Below the pieces are notes generated by a model. The model saw only the letters and a program-made list of their open reading frames with translations. It was not told the origin of the DNA and searched no databases. A stretch of DNA of 64,000 nucleotides from Acidobacteriota bacterium (GTDB lineage: Bacteria; Acidobacteriota; Terriglobia; Acidiferrales; UBA7541), in contig QHYZ01000090.1 of assembly GCA_003225295.1 (NCBI GenBank), positions 1-64,000 on the forward strand, in the 5' to 3' direction. A program made the translations under genes and the position numbers. Below are positions 9,021-16,605 of the stretch, one piece after another. Positions within the stretch are counted from its first letter, which is position 1; every line of letters begins with the position of its first letter.

Positions 9021-10820
9021 TCAGTAATGCAGATCGTCCGAGTGAATCAGAATAGACCCATCCACTTCGGTGTCGCCAGCAATGTATTTTCGCCGGACCT
9101 CCTGCTCGATGAGCTGGCGGTTCGCTCTGAACACCTCGAGTTTATCCTTACCGTCTCCCTGGAAGTGATCGTCCAGGGCTTCCCTGCTGATGACGCACCG
9201 CACCCACGAGTCGCCATCTTGCCCATAGAAAAGGACAATGTCGCGCTCGAAAACAAAGCTCTCTTTGGGCGCAAGAAATGTCAGGTCGTGCAGCTCAAGG
9301 TGCCATTGCACGCGGCGGACGATAAAGGTTGTGAACGGATGGATGTCCATTTCGATGCTGGCGTGGTCCAGCGCGCTCAGATAAGGCTTGCGATCCCTGA
9401 TGCGAATCACCGTCCAAGGATAGCCGCCCGAAGCCAGCATAACATTCATCAGAAAGCGCGCCATGCGGCCGTTCCCATCCGGGTAGGGGTGGACATAACC
9501 GAAAAGCCAGTGTCCCAACACCGCGCGCACCGAAGGCTCGGGTTCTTTTTCCAGAAGGTCGAAGAATGCCGGCATGGCGTCGCGCACCGCCTCCCACCTC
9601 GGCGGAACGTAGCGCGACCCGCGCAGATACACGGGTATGTTCCTGTATCCGGCCAATGCCCCGGCTTCCACCAGGCCGGCTGTGACGCTGGGCTGAAACA
9701 ATTCGCGATACCAGTCGTTGTGCACAGCGCGCGCGAGCGCAGCGGGGTTCTCACCGGCGATCACTTTCTCTACTTCATTTTTCACCAGCTGGAACGCTTG
9801 CCAGTATCCCCGCGCAGCGAGGGCGTCGTGATTTCTGCGATCACCAGCGTCATGCTGGGGGTCCCAGCCGCCCTGCCGCACTCTCTCCACCAGGGCAGGC
9901 GTGACTGAGTAGCCTTCAATGGACAACGAGTGGTAGGCATCGGTCCGATAGATTTCGCTGACGTAGCGAAGATACGCTTGATTGTCTGTCGGAAGTCCCG
10001 GCGCTTTGGGGAACACCGCGAGAACCTTGCCACGCATCGATTCCCAAAGCATCTCCATGCGACCCACGATCGGAGCGGCGGGACGGCGCAGCCTGCGGAA
10101 TACGTGTCCAGCTTCAAATGGACTGCTCTCTCGCACATCGTATCCGGCACCCTTCATGGCGCGAAGAATCTCGTCCGCGAGGTCGCCGCGCCCGGTTTGG
10201 CGGAAGGCTTTGGCAAGATAACCGGCTTTCGCGGAATGGCCGCCGTTCAGCAGAAGCCGAAGCAGGTCCGAGGCGTCAGCAAGGCTGGCCATCACCACTT
10301 GCGTCTCGACGGGACACAGCTGAAAAAATGATTCCGGCACGCGTACCAAGGCCGCCGCCGGCGAAAACAGACGCAATCCGTCCCTCACCATGAGAGCCCC
10401 GGCCGCCGGCATCTCCGCAACTTTCAGATCGTAAAGCGTTGTGCCGAACAGAAGTTTGATATCGTTATTCGTCGCTTTCGGACTGTGCACAACCAGTTGA
10501 TCCGGGATCACCGTTCTCTCGCCGTGCAAAAAAACGGACTGCTCCGGCGACAGGTGCCATTGTTCGCCAAAGCGCTCGTCACAGTAGCGTGCGCAGAATT
10601 CCCAGAACGAGGCATGCCACGGGGTGCTCTCGCCGGCCTGTGAGTCGGGGCTTGAAGAGATCAGCCAACCCTTCATGACTTCTTGCAGGAAGCCGTTCTC
10701 CACCAGGCGTTCGCGGTGAACCCGGCTCAGGTCGTCGGAACGGAACACACGTCGGTTGCCCTGCTGGAGTGCCTCGAGTACGTCGAGGGATTCAGCCAGT
10801 TTTTCGTTTGGCGAAGGCAT
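9021..10820 (-). CDS. Fic-domain AMPylator fused to DUF1488, with N-terminal HTH-like region
   Basis: About 599 residues. Near residue 445 lies HPYPDGNGRMAR, matching the Fic active-site motif HPFxxGNGRxxR that transfers AMP (or another nucleotide moiety) to target proteins. Near 299 lies SLSIEG, fitting the [S/T]xxxE[G/N] inhibitory helix, so activity is probably autoinhibited (class II layout). Residues 10-60 look like a winged helix-turn-helix of the kind leading some antitoxin/regulator proteins. The last 80 residues (VRCVISREALDDHFQGD, then LEVFRANRQLIEQEVRRKY) match DUF1488. The ATG at 10820 is chosen because a GGGAGG site sits seven bases upstream; the longer open frame to 10904 would translate through a repeat array. 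Confidence 0.85.
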   Translation of the reverse strand: MPSPNEKLAESLDVLEALQQGNRRVFRSDDLSRVHRERLVENGFLQEVMKGWLISSSPDSQAGESTPWHASFWEFCARYCDERFGEQWHLSPEQSVFLHGERTVIPDQLVVHSPKATNNDIKLLFGTTLYDLKVAEMPAAGALMVRDGLRLFSPAAALVRVPESFFQLCPVETQVVMASLADASDLLRLLLNGGHSAKAGYLAKAFRQTGRGDLADEILRAMKGAGYDVRESSPFEAGHVFRRLRRPAAPIVGRMEMLWESMRGKVLAVFPKAPGLPTDNQAYLRYVSEIYRTDAYHSLSIEGYSVTPALVERVRQGGWDPQHDAGDRRNHDALAARGYWQAFQLVKNEVEKVIAGENPAALARAVHNDWYRELFQPSVTAGLVEAGALAGYRNIPVYLRGSRYVPPRWEAVRDAMPAFFDLLEKEPEPSVRAVLGHWLFGYVHPYPDGNGRMARFLMNVMLASGGYPWTVIRIRDRKPYLSALDHASIEMDIHPFTTFIVRRVQWHLELHDLTFLAPKESFVFERDIVLFYGQDGDSWVRCVISREALDDHFQGDGKDKLEVFRANRQLIEQEVRRKYIAGDTEVDGSILIHSDDLHY

Positions 10821-10842
10821 GAAGCCTCCCATGCTGTACAGG

Positions 10843-10938
10843 TCATTACAAGTGTATTGTGATGCGTAAAAACAAGTATATGCTGCTGTGTGATTACAAG
10901 TCAATTGTGCCGTATAAGTGCAAGTATATAATGCTTTT
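10843..10938. repeat. Four tandem 24-bp operator-like repeats
   Basis: On the plus strand the core CAAGT begins at 10849, 10873, 10897 and 10921, exactly 24 bases apart. Each unit also shares a T at unit position 1, AT at positions 14-15 and TG at positions 18-19, so the conserved pattern is T, five variable bases, CAAGT, two variable bases, AT, two variable bases, TG. No fifth unit is found on either side. The array ends 22 bases before the Fic gene start codon, where promoter and operator sequences belong. It may bind the HTH-like N-terminus of the Fic protein; this is inference. Confidence 0.85.
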
Positions 10939-10954
10939 GTCGTAGCTAAGCCCG

Positions 10955-11135
10955 TTCTTGCTCAATTAGTTGCGGACGAGTTTGGTTAACAACCGAGCGC
11001 TCTAACCGTTGAGCCACAAATGAGTTTCGCAGCCAGACAGGCTCGCCTAAGACCCACGGCCGAGCGTCGCATCCTCTGAGCCGCCGTCGGTGTGTTCTTT
11101 CCGAGTGCCCGTGATCCACACAATCCCAAGATGCG
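10955..11135 (-). pseudogene. Degenerate tRNA-like segments
   Basis: Read on the minus strand, 10985-11018 gives GTGGCTCAACGGTTAGAGC followed by GCTCGGTTGTTAACC, which is the D-arm and anticodon arm of a tRNA with a GTT (Asn-type) anticodon; no T-arm or matching acceptor follows. Just upstream on the same strand, two weaker look-alikes are seen: GTAGCTTAGCGGCGCATC leading to a GATTGTG loop near 11110-11130, and CTCAGAGGATGCGACGCTC near 11060-11080. They could be the debris of a tRNA cluster. Only the Asn-like half is reasonably firm. Confidence 0.4.
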
Positions 11136-11161
11136 CCGCTAAGCTACGTTTTCCTTGCCTC

Positions 11162-12166
11162 TCATCGAACAAAGAAATACCGCACAAGGTGAAAAAAAAT
11201 AGGCGCAGCGAAACACAGCGAATCAATACGGTCGAGAATGCCGCCGTGGCCCTCGATGATCGCGCCGAAATCCTTCACGCCAACGTCGCGCTTGATCGCG
11301 CTCATCACCAGGCCGCCGGCGAAACCGAGAAGGGCAATCACGAGCGACATTCCCGCGGCCTGCCACGGCGTGAATGGCGTTGCCCACCAGAGCGCTGCAC
11401 CGAGCGCTGTCGACGCAAGTACGCCCCCGACGAAACCTTCCCAGGTCTTGTTCGGGCTGACCTGTGGCGCGATCTTGTGTCTCCCCGTGAGCTTTCCCGA
11501 TACGTATTGCAGCACGTCGCTCATTTGATCCACGAGCACTAGATACAATAGCAATCTTGCATCATGGCCCTCGAATCCGGGAATCCTCAGGATGAGCAAT
11601 GCTGGAGCGTGACTCAAGCAGTACGAACAAATCATGATTCCGAACTGGATTTTCGCGGCGCGCTCCAGGAAATGCTCGGTGTCGCCGGTCATCGCCATCC
11701 GCGTGGGAATGAAAAGGAACGCCACTGCCGGAACCATGATCGCGAAGAACCCATACCAACGGATTCCGATCAGGTAGTACTGCAACGGCGTAATGACGAA
11801 GAAGCTCCAGACCAGCGTTCGATGATCGCTGCGGCGCGTCGGTATTAGCGTGACGTATTCACGCAGTGCCAGGAGAGACAGAAGTGCGAACAAAACCAGA
11901 GAACCGATTCGACCGATCAGCAGCGTTAGCGCGAAGATCGCGCACATCTTCCACCACGCGCGCATCCTCGCATTCAGATTGTCGATTGTTGCACGCGCCG
12001 TATCGCTCTTTGCTGTTTGCTGGAGCACGGCTCCGATCGTGCTGGCCAGAACAAGAATGCCCAGCACGCCGCCAAAGAGCCATGCCTGCAGCGGATCTTC
12101 CAGGTGAAGAAACCAATGGGTTGTTGCAATTTGCCGTGCTAAATAGCCCGACGAGCGCGTAATCAC
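11162..12166 (-). CDS. Phosphatidate cytidylyltransferase (CdsA family)
   Basis: About 334 residues with roughly eight hydrophobic segments. The C-terminus carries the CdsA signature KRDVGVKDFGAIIEGHGG followed by ILDRID. CdsA enzymes make CDP-diacylglycerol from phosphatidate and CTP in the membrane, the precursor of all CDP-alcohol-derived phospholipids. The GTG at 12166 is chosen because it overlaps the stop of the acyltransferase gene as GTGA and has AAAGGAG just upstream. With the two upstream genes it forms a coupled trio that could convert lysophosphatidate to a CDP-activated lipid and on to a phospholipid. The pairing with a CDP-alcohol phosphatidyltransferase resembles the E. coli ynbA-ynbB arrangement, so it may be an accessory rather than the housekeeping CdsA. 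Confidence 0.88.
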   Translation of the reverse strand: MITRSSGYLARQIATTHWFLHLEDPLQAWLFGGVLGILVLASTIGAVLQQTAKSDTARATIDNLNARMRAWWKMCAIFALTLLIGRIGSLVLFALLSLLALREYVTLIPTRRSDHRTLVWSFFVITPLQYYLIGIRWYGFFAIMVPAVAFLFIPTRMAMTGDTEHFLERAAKIQFGIMICSYCLSHAPALLILRIPGFEGHDARLLLYLVLVDQMSDVLQYVSGKLTGRHKIAPQVSPNKTWEGFVGGVLASTALGAALWWATPFTPWQAAGMSLVIALLGFAGGLVMSAIKRDVGVKDFGAIIEGHGGILDRIDSLCFAAPIFFHLVRYFFVR

Positions 12167-12819
12167 GATTCTCCTTTGCGGCGAAGCGCACACATCGCCG
12201 CGGAAGCCCGTTCCAGGAATTTATGTTTATCCTCGGTTTCTCCAACGTGCATGGGCACTCCAAACGTCAGCAAACTGATCAGCGGCACCGGCAACACTTC
12301 ACCCTTTGGCAGAATCCGATTCAAGTTTTCAAGGTAAGCCGGCACAAGTTCTACTTCGGGCTTCCTCTTCGCGAGGTAATAGAGCCCGCTGCGAAACGGT
12401 GCAATCGTATCTCCAGTCCCTCGCGTACCCTCCGGGAACAGAATCAACGATTCCGTCTCCCCCATCGCCTCTGCGAGCCGGTCGATCAGCGTGCGAGCCG
12501 CTGCCCGAGCCTCCTCCCTGTTTCCTGCTTGCGCTGTTCCCCGGCGATGAACCAAGACAGCGCGAAAGACTTTTTGCGCGAGGTACGCTCTCACGCCCTT
12601 CTCCCAGTAGTCCTGCGCTGCTACTGGCCTCGTTCGCGCGCGAACCTGGCCAGGCAGCGCCGACCACAGCACCACGAAATCCAGGTGGCTGGTGTGATTC
12701 GCAAAGTAAATCCGCTGTTTTTGTTCCCGCCGGCACCCTGCCCAGCGCACTTGCACGCCACTGATCCCGCGCGCTACCGCCGCGATCACGCTCGCCAGGG
12801 GATGGATGCCAGCGCTCAT
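12163..12819 (-). CDS. 1-acyl-glycerol-3-phosphate acyltransferase-like protein (PlsC family)
   Basis: A 218-residue acyltransferase. Motif I is FANHTSHLDFVVLW, an NHxxxxD-type catalytic pair; motif III is LILFPEGTRGTGD, which binds the phosphate of the acceptor; and motif IV-like residues are in LVPAYLENL. PlsC enzymes acylate lysophosphatidate at the inner membrane face to give phosphatidate, the substrate of the CdsA-like protein encoded next. The start codon overlaps the stop of the upstream phosphatidyltransferase gene (ATGA, 12816-12819) and the stop overlaps the downstream GTG, so the three are translationally coupled. The acceptor could also be another lysolipid. Confidence 0.88.
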   Translation of the reverse strand: MSAGIHPLASVIAAVARGISGVQVRWAGCRREQKQRIYFANHTSHLDFVVLWSALPGQVRARTRPVAAQDYWEKGVRAYLAQKVFRAVLVHRRGTAQAGNREEARAAARTLIDRLAEAMGETESLILFPEGTRGTGDTIAPFRSGLYYLAKRKPEVELVPAYLENLNRILPKGEVLPVPLISLLTFGVPMHVGETEDKHKFLERASAAMCALRRKGES

Positions 12820-13436
12820 TTCTTTGAAACCTTCACTGAAAGTTCCTGCAAAGCGCCACGCGCCCTATTAACAATCGTCATGACCAGCAGAAGAATCATC
12901 GCCAAGAGGACGACAGGAATCGCGCGATCCATGTGCACTCGAAACCCGAGCAGCAATCCCATTAGTCCGAAGAGAAATGCACGGTCACTTTTTCCGAGCG
13001 GCCCGTCATAGCGCCGCGAAGCGCCGATCTGCACGCCAAGCACACCAGTCATCTCCGTCAGAACCGAGAGAATTACAACCCCAATTACCAGCCAAGGGTC
13101 GAATTGCGGCACCGCAGCCAACGGCAAGTAAAGCCCGACGTCCGCGATCACATCACCGAGCTCATTGAGGATAGCGCCTAGCGCGCTCTTCTGGTTGTGT
13201 TCGCGCGCGAGAATCCCATCCATGGCGTTCAGTGCCATCCTCACGAACAGCACCGCCGGCAATACCAGCAGCATCCGGCCGCCATGCGTCCGAGCGATCA
13301 TGTGTCCGACAGTGACCGAAAGCAGCAGCGCTGCAATCGTCACCTGATTCGCGGTCACGCCGATTCGCGCGAGGCCATTCACCAGCGGCCGCAGGAGATT
13401 CTGAAATCTAGGCTTTAGATCGTAGATACTCGGCAT
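12816..13436 (-). CDS. CDP-alcohol phosphatidyltransferase (YnbA-like)
   Basis: About 206 residues with five to six hydrophobic helices. The family motif is present but modified: NAMDGILAREHNQKSALG followed by AILNELGDVIAD. In the canonical D-x2-DG-x2-AR-x8-G-x3-D-x3-D pattern the first and third Asp are Asn here. From memory, YnbA-type members show a similar LNExGDV pattern, so this probably marks a subfamily rather than a dead enzyme. The reaction would be transfer of phosphatidyl from CDP-diacylglycerol to an alcohol acceptor. An ATG at 13436 (PSIYDLKP) is preferred over a longer start at 13478. It is first in the coupled trio. Confidence 0.82.
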   Translation of the reverse strand: MPSIYDLKPRFQNLLRPLVNGLARIGVTANQVTIAALLLSVTVGHMIARTHGGRMLLVLPAVLFVRMALNAMDGILAREHNQKSALGAILNELGDVIADVGLYLPLAAVPQFDPWLVIGVVILSVLTEMTGVLGVQIGASRRYDGPLGKSDRAFLFGLMGLLLGFRVHMDRAIPVVLLAMILLLVMTIVNRARGALQELSVKVSKK

Positions 13437-13922
13437 ATCTTTCTTTGCGCCGCAGCTCGCAGCGTCATCAAAAAACAATCATGCTCCAATAGAAAGCGCA
13501 AAAAAGAACCCAGAAAGATTCATACACACGGCGATGCGCGAGGCTGTCCATCCGCGCGACCTTTCGAAGACAGGTTCCCGCAACGCCTGCGAAGATCGTG
13601 TACTTTTTCGTTCGCAGCGTATTCGGGCTGCCGGGGCTACAGTTTATCCAAACGAAAGCGGCGCTGAATATAAACAACGCATCCTCGAGCGCCTCCTAAA
13701 GAGCAAACGCAGATCCCGGAATGGGGGTGTTTACCTCCATGCGCCATCGGGAATTCCTGCACCGCAACGCAAGGAAAGACCCTATTGCACGCAACTTACC
13801 CCCAGCCTAACGTCTCGCCGTCCAAGCCTCAGGTTCTTGACCGTCAACTGCCCGACCGATTGCCGCTTCGCAGGGCGGCACGCGGGTCGTCCGCTTGGAG
13901 CTAAATTGGCGGAGAGGAGAAC
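13437..13922. other. Divergent intergenic region
   Basis: Lies between the start of the phospholipid operon (minus) and that of the choice-of-anchor P gene (plus), so it should hold both promoters. No convincing promoter boxes, repeat or gene was recognised. Confidence 0.5.
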
Positions 13923-13928
13923 GTGCAA

Positions 13929-14552
13929 ATGAAGACCAAGAAAAAGTCGACGATGGCGATCTGCCTGACAGCGATTTTAGCTTTCAGCCCTGTCGCCAGC
14001 TTTGCGCAGGCTACCATCACATTCAGCGGTGAAGCTGTGGCTTTGCGGGCGAAAGCGCTGGGAATCTCGCTCGACCTCTCAGATACCGGACCGCTGGCGG
14101 CTAGCGGCGGGAATCTGAGTACGTCTCTAGCGAGCGTCAATGTCTTGGGCTTGGCCTCGGCTGACGCGCTGAAAAGTACCACGTCTGGCAGTGGCACCAG
14201 CAGTCAGTCGCAATCGTCGGTCGCGAGCCTAAGTCTGTTGGGTGGTCTGGTTACTGGCGATGTCGTGAAATCGAACACCAGCGCTACTTGCAGCAATGGA
14301 CAGGCCGCCGTCACCGGGAATGCTGAGCTCGTCGGCTTGGTCGCCGCGGGCCAATCCATCCTGGTATCCAACCCCAACCTCGCCATCTCGTTGCCAGGCG
14401 GCATCAGCCTCATCGTCAACGAGCAGACCAGCTCGCCGAGCGGAACTAGCGGATCGATCACCGTCAATGCGCTGCACGTCAAGGGACCAAGCACTGACAT
14501 CGTCGTAGCTTCCGCCCAGTCCGGTATCATTTGCTCGCCCTTGATTCAGTGA
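13929..14552 (+). CDS. Choice-of-anchor P family exported protein
   Basis: About 207 residues starting KTKKKSTMAICLTAILAF, a signal peptide cleaved after SFAQ. The mature part is Ser/Gly/Ala-rich beta-type sequence in the pattern of the choice-of-anchor P family: an opening FSGEAVALRAKALGI, two Cys residues (SATCSNG and GIICSPL) and the typical closing block GSITVNALHVKG then IVVASAQSGI. Members are exported proteins of unknown function found across Acidobacteria and Actinobacteria. GAGGAG precedes both the ATG at 13929 and a GTG at 13923, so the exact start is uncertain by two codons. No terminal sorting signal is visible. The gene stands alone. Confidence 0.75.
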   Translation: MKTKKKSTMAICLTAILAFSPVASFAQATITFSGEAVALRAKALGISLDLSDTGPLAASGGNLSTSLASVNVLGLASADALKSTTSGSGTSSQSQSSVASLSLLGGLVTGDVVKSNTSATCSNGQAAVTGNAELVGLVAAGQSILVSNPNLAISLPGGISLIVNEQTSSPSGTSGSITVNALHVKGPSTDIVVASAQSGIICSPLIQ

Positions 14553-14749
14553 CCATTCTCGTCTTGGGGCACGCGGTCTCCAGACCGTGTGCCCTACACC
14601 TGACTGCCCTGTTTTTTCCGCGCTTCTGTCGCAACCTTCTCTTCGGCGCGGCAGCGCTCAGAATTCCTGCTGGGGAAGACCCAGTCTTCAGACTTTCTAT
14701 TGGCAGAGCGTTCCCGCCACTGCAATAAGGTCTCCGACCGACTGCGCCG

Positions 14750-15170
14750 CCTCAACCTGCGTGGAGACCCACGGCGATCCTTCTGAGGAAGGAGCGATCA
14801 CCCCTTACCAGGTAGGAAGCTAAAATGCTGGCTCCCGCGGAATTGCCGGCGATCACCCCACCGCGTTTCAACACATTTCGCAGTTCGCGTTCCACACGGG
14901 TGCCTAAGTACGCATCGGCCAATCGCCATTGCCGTCCTCCATCAATGAATACAAACGTAGCCTGCTTTAATGGCGCGACGAACTCGGCAGAGTCCGCTTT
15001 CACGCGGTCTTTTTGTGTCAAGTACCGACACGTCTTGAACGCCGAAGACTTGTTTTAGCCCATGGACAACTGCGCGGTTGGAATGAGAACGACGTGAGCG
15101 TTCTAGAAGCACTGGGTGCGTAATAGCCGCTTGATGCATTAGGGGCGCGGGGCTGCTGGGGCCTTCGCGG
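14750..15170 (-). pseudogene. Cyanophycinase-like (peptidase S51) gene remnant
   Basis: Two minus-strand frames together give an S51-type sequence: first VVHGLKQVFGVQDVSVLDTK (to about 15020), then after a frameshift DRVKADSAEFVAPLKQA, TFVFIDGGRQWRLADAYLGT and GGVIAGNSAGASILASYLVRGD. The GNSAGA motif holds the catalytic Ser of cyanophycinase and peptidase E, and FIDGG matches the family's conserved FxGG. The N-terminal third is unrecognisable and the C-terminal half, beyond the nucleophile region, is missing, so this is a decayed gene. The parent enzyme would cleave cyanophycin or an Asp-containing peptide. Confidence 0.65.
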
Positions 15171-15304
15171 TCCACTCGCGACGTGGCGTGCGTGTCACCG
15201 AAATTTCACAACCACCGGGCATATTACGAAAGTGAGACTCACCGCACTTCGCGGCGCGATACGGCTAAAATCGGTCCCCGTATCAATTCGCCAGATGGAG
15301 GTCC

Positions 15305-15496
15305 TTATGTGGTTGTTTTCGCGAACGAGACGACCTCCTCAGGAGTATCTTTTACCCATCGAGTATGCCCGTCAGTCATCTGGAGCTCTGTCGTATTCTG
15401 GCCAGCAATGATTGCAACAATTTGGTCAGAATTGACAAAAAGAACGCCCACGTCTTCTCCAGCCTCGTTTGCCTTGCGAAGTTTAATTAGTCCCAT
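15305..15496 (-). CDS. Small hypothetical protein, FlbD-like fold
   Basis: A 63-residue protein beginning GLIKLRKANEAGEDVGVLF, then VNSDQIVAI, ending GHTRWVKDTPEEVVSFAKTT. The pattern of a leading IKL strand, a VNxDxI turn and a closing VKxTPEEVV helix resembles the small FlbD-type proteins and similar short beta-proteins seen near many bacterial genes. No function can be given. A GGAG lies 12 bases before the ATG, which is rather far. The gene is isolated between a pseudogene and an unassigned stretch. Confidence 0.6.
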   Translation of the reverse strand: MGLIKLRKANEAGEDVGVLFVNSDQIVAIIAGQNTTELQMTDGHTRWVKDTPEEVVSFAKTTT

Positions 15497-15927
15497 GTCA
15501 GCTTTTACACTCCCAAGCTGCCATACGAGATACTAAAATTTAAGAAGGAGTGTGAGTGTATCACCGCCAGATCTTGCCTGGGCACCCTTTTGGCGAGGTT
15601 GGGGATCACACCCATCCCGAACTTCAGAAGCGCACAGCGACGGCAGGATCCGCAGAGCCCGGTGTAGTCCAAACACACCTTCTCCGCTCTGAACCTGTCC
15701 TAGCTTAGTCGCTAGCTGCCCCGTCTTGCACGCCCTGAAAACTACCAATTCCGTACTATGGAAGAGGATTTCACTGCGAACGCCAGCAAGTACTTCATCT
15801 CGATGAGCTACTGCTACATGCCGCGATGAAATCATGAAAATAAACATCTCCAATTTGATCTGCAGCAATGAGGCTTGCGCGTGAGTACTGTACAGATGCT
15901 CCTCCCCGCTAATCCAAGCATCAACCG
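15497..15927. other. Stretch without a supported gene
   Basis: An open minus-strand frame of 111 codons crosses 15533-15868 but has no recognisable motif and unconvincing composition. Nothing else was seen. Confidence 0.45.
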
Positions 15928-16605
15928 TTGGTTGCCTGGACTGGTGAGGGTTGGTGCGCTGACTCTCAAGTCGTTGTCAGTGTGGGTGCGGCTCGTGAGG
16001 AGAAGCATGTCATGTCCCTGCGAGCGCAGCGCGACGAAGGCGTGGTGAAGCAGGGTTATGACTTTTCGTGCGGGGCCGCGTCGCTGGCGACGTTGCTGAC
16101 CTACGGACTCAATGACGCCGTCGATGAAAATGCGTTACTGCGCGCCCTGATCAAGCCGCTTTCGAGTGTGCAGTTAGGCGCCCTCCAGCTAAAGGGTCTG
16201 TCGCTGTTCGATCTTCAGCAACTGGCGTAGAAACGCGGCCACAAGGCGCAGGGATTCCGCATTCATGGCCGCCAGCTGGCCAACCTCTCGTACCCCGTCA
16301 TCGTATTCATCAAGCCCCATGGCTATCAGCATTTCGCCGTGTTTAAGGGACTACGCGGCGATCGCGTATACCTAGCCGACCCTTCGCTCGGAAATGTCCG
16401 CATGCCGCTGTACCGCTTCCTGGACATGTGGGCGAATGAGTCGGGCCACGGCGTGATCTTCGCTGTCGAGAGGGCGGACAGCACTTGGCCGGACCGCTTT
16501 GCACTGCAGCTCACCGGCGGCGCCGACCCCCCGCTGGAGGTGCTAAGCGCGGCGAGAATGCGCGAGATTGGGAAGCCATTTTCGCTGATGACCGTGACGT
16601 GGTGA
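15928..16605 (+). pseudogene. C39-family peptidase gene with in-frame amber stop
   Basis: One frame runs through 15928-16605 with a single TAG at 16228-16230. Before the stop it encodes QGYDFSCGAASLATLLTYGL, with the C39 catalytic Cys; after it, KRGHKAQGFRIHGRQLANL, HGYQHFAVFKG with the catalytic His, and YLADPSLGNVRMPLYRF with the Asp. Alignment continuity (DLQQLA, stop, KRGHKAQGF) suggests a Glu or Gln codon became TAG. All three catalytic residues are otherwise intact, so the event is recent, a sequencing error, or read through. The last four bases overlap the beta-barrel gene (GTGA), so translation of the partner may depend on ribosomes passing the stop. The pairing recalls FapD-FapF of Pseudomonas amyloid secretion. 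The N-terminal signal region is not clear. Confidence 0.7.

Noticed and set aside
15533-15868. 111-codon minus-strand frame as a gene
   Set aside because: No motif, no ribosome-binding site and ordinary six-frame noise; left as unassigned.
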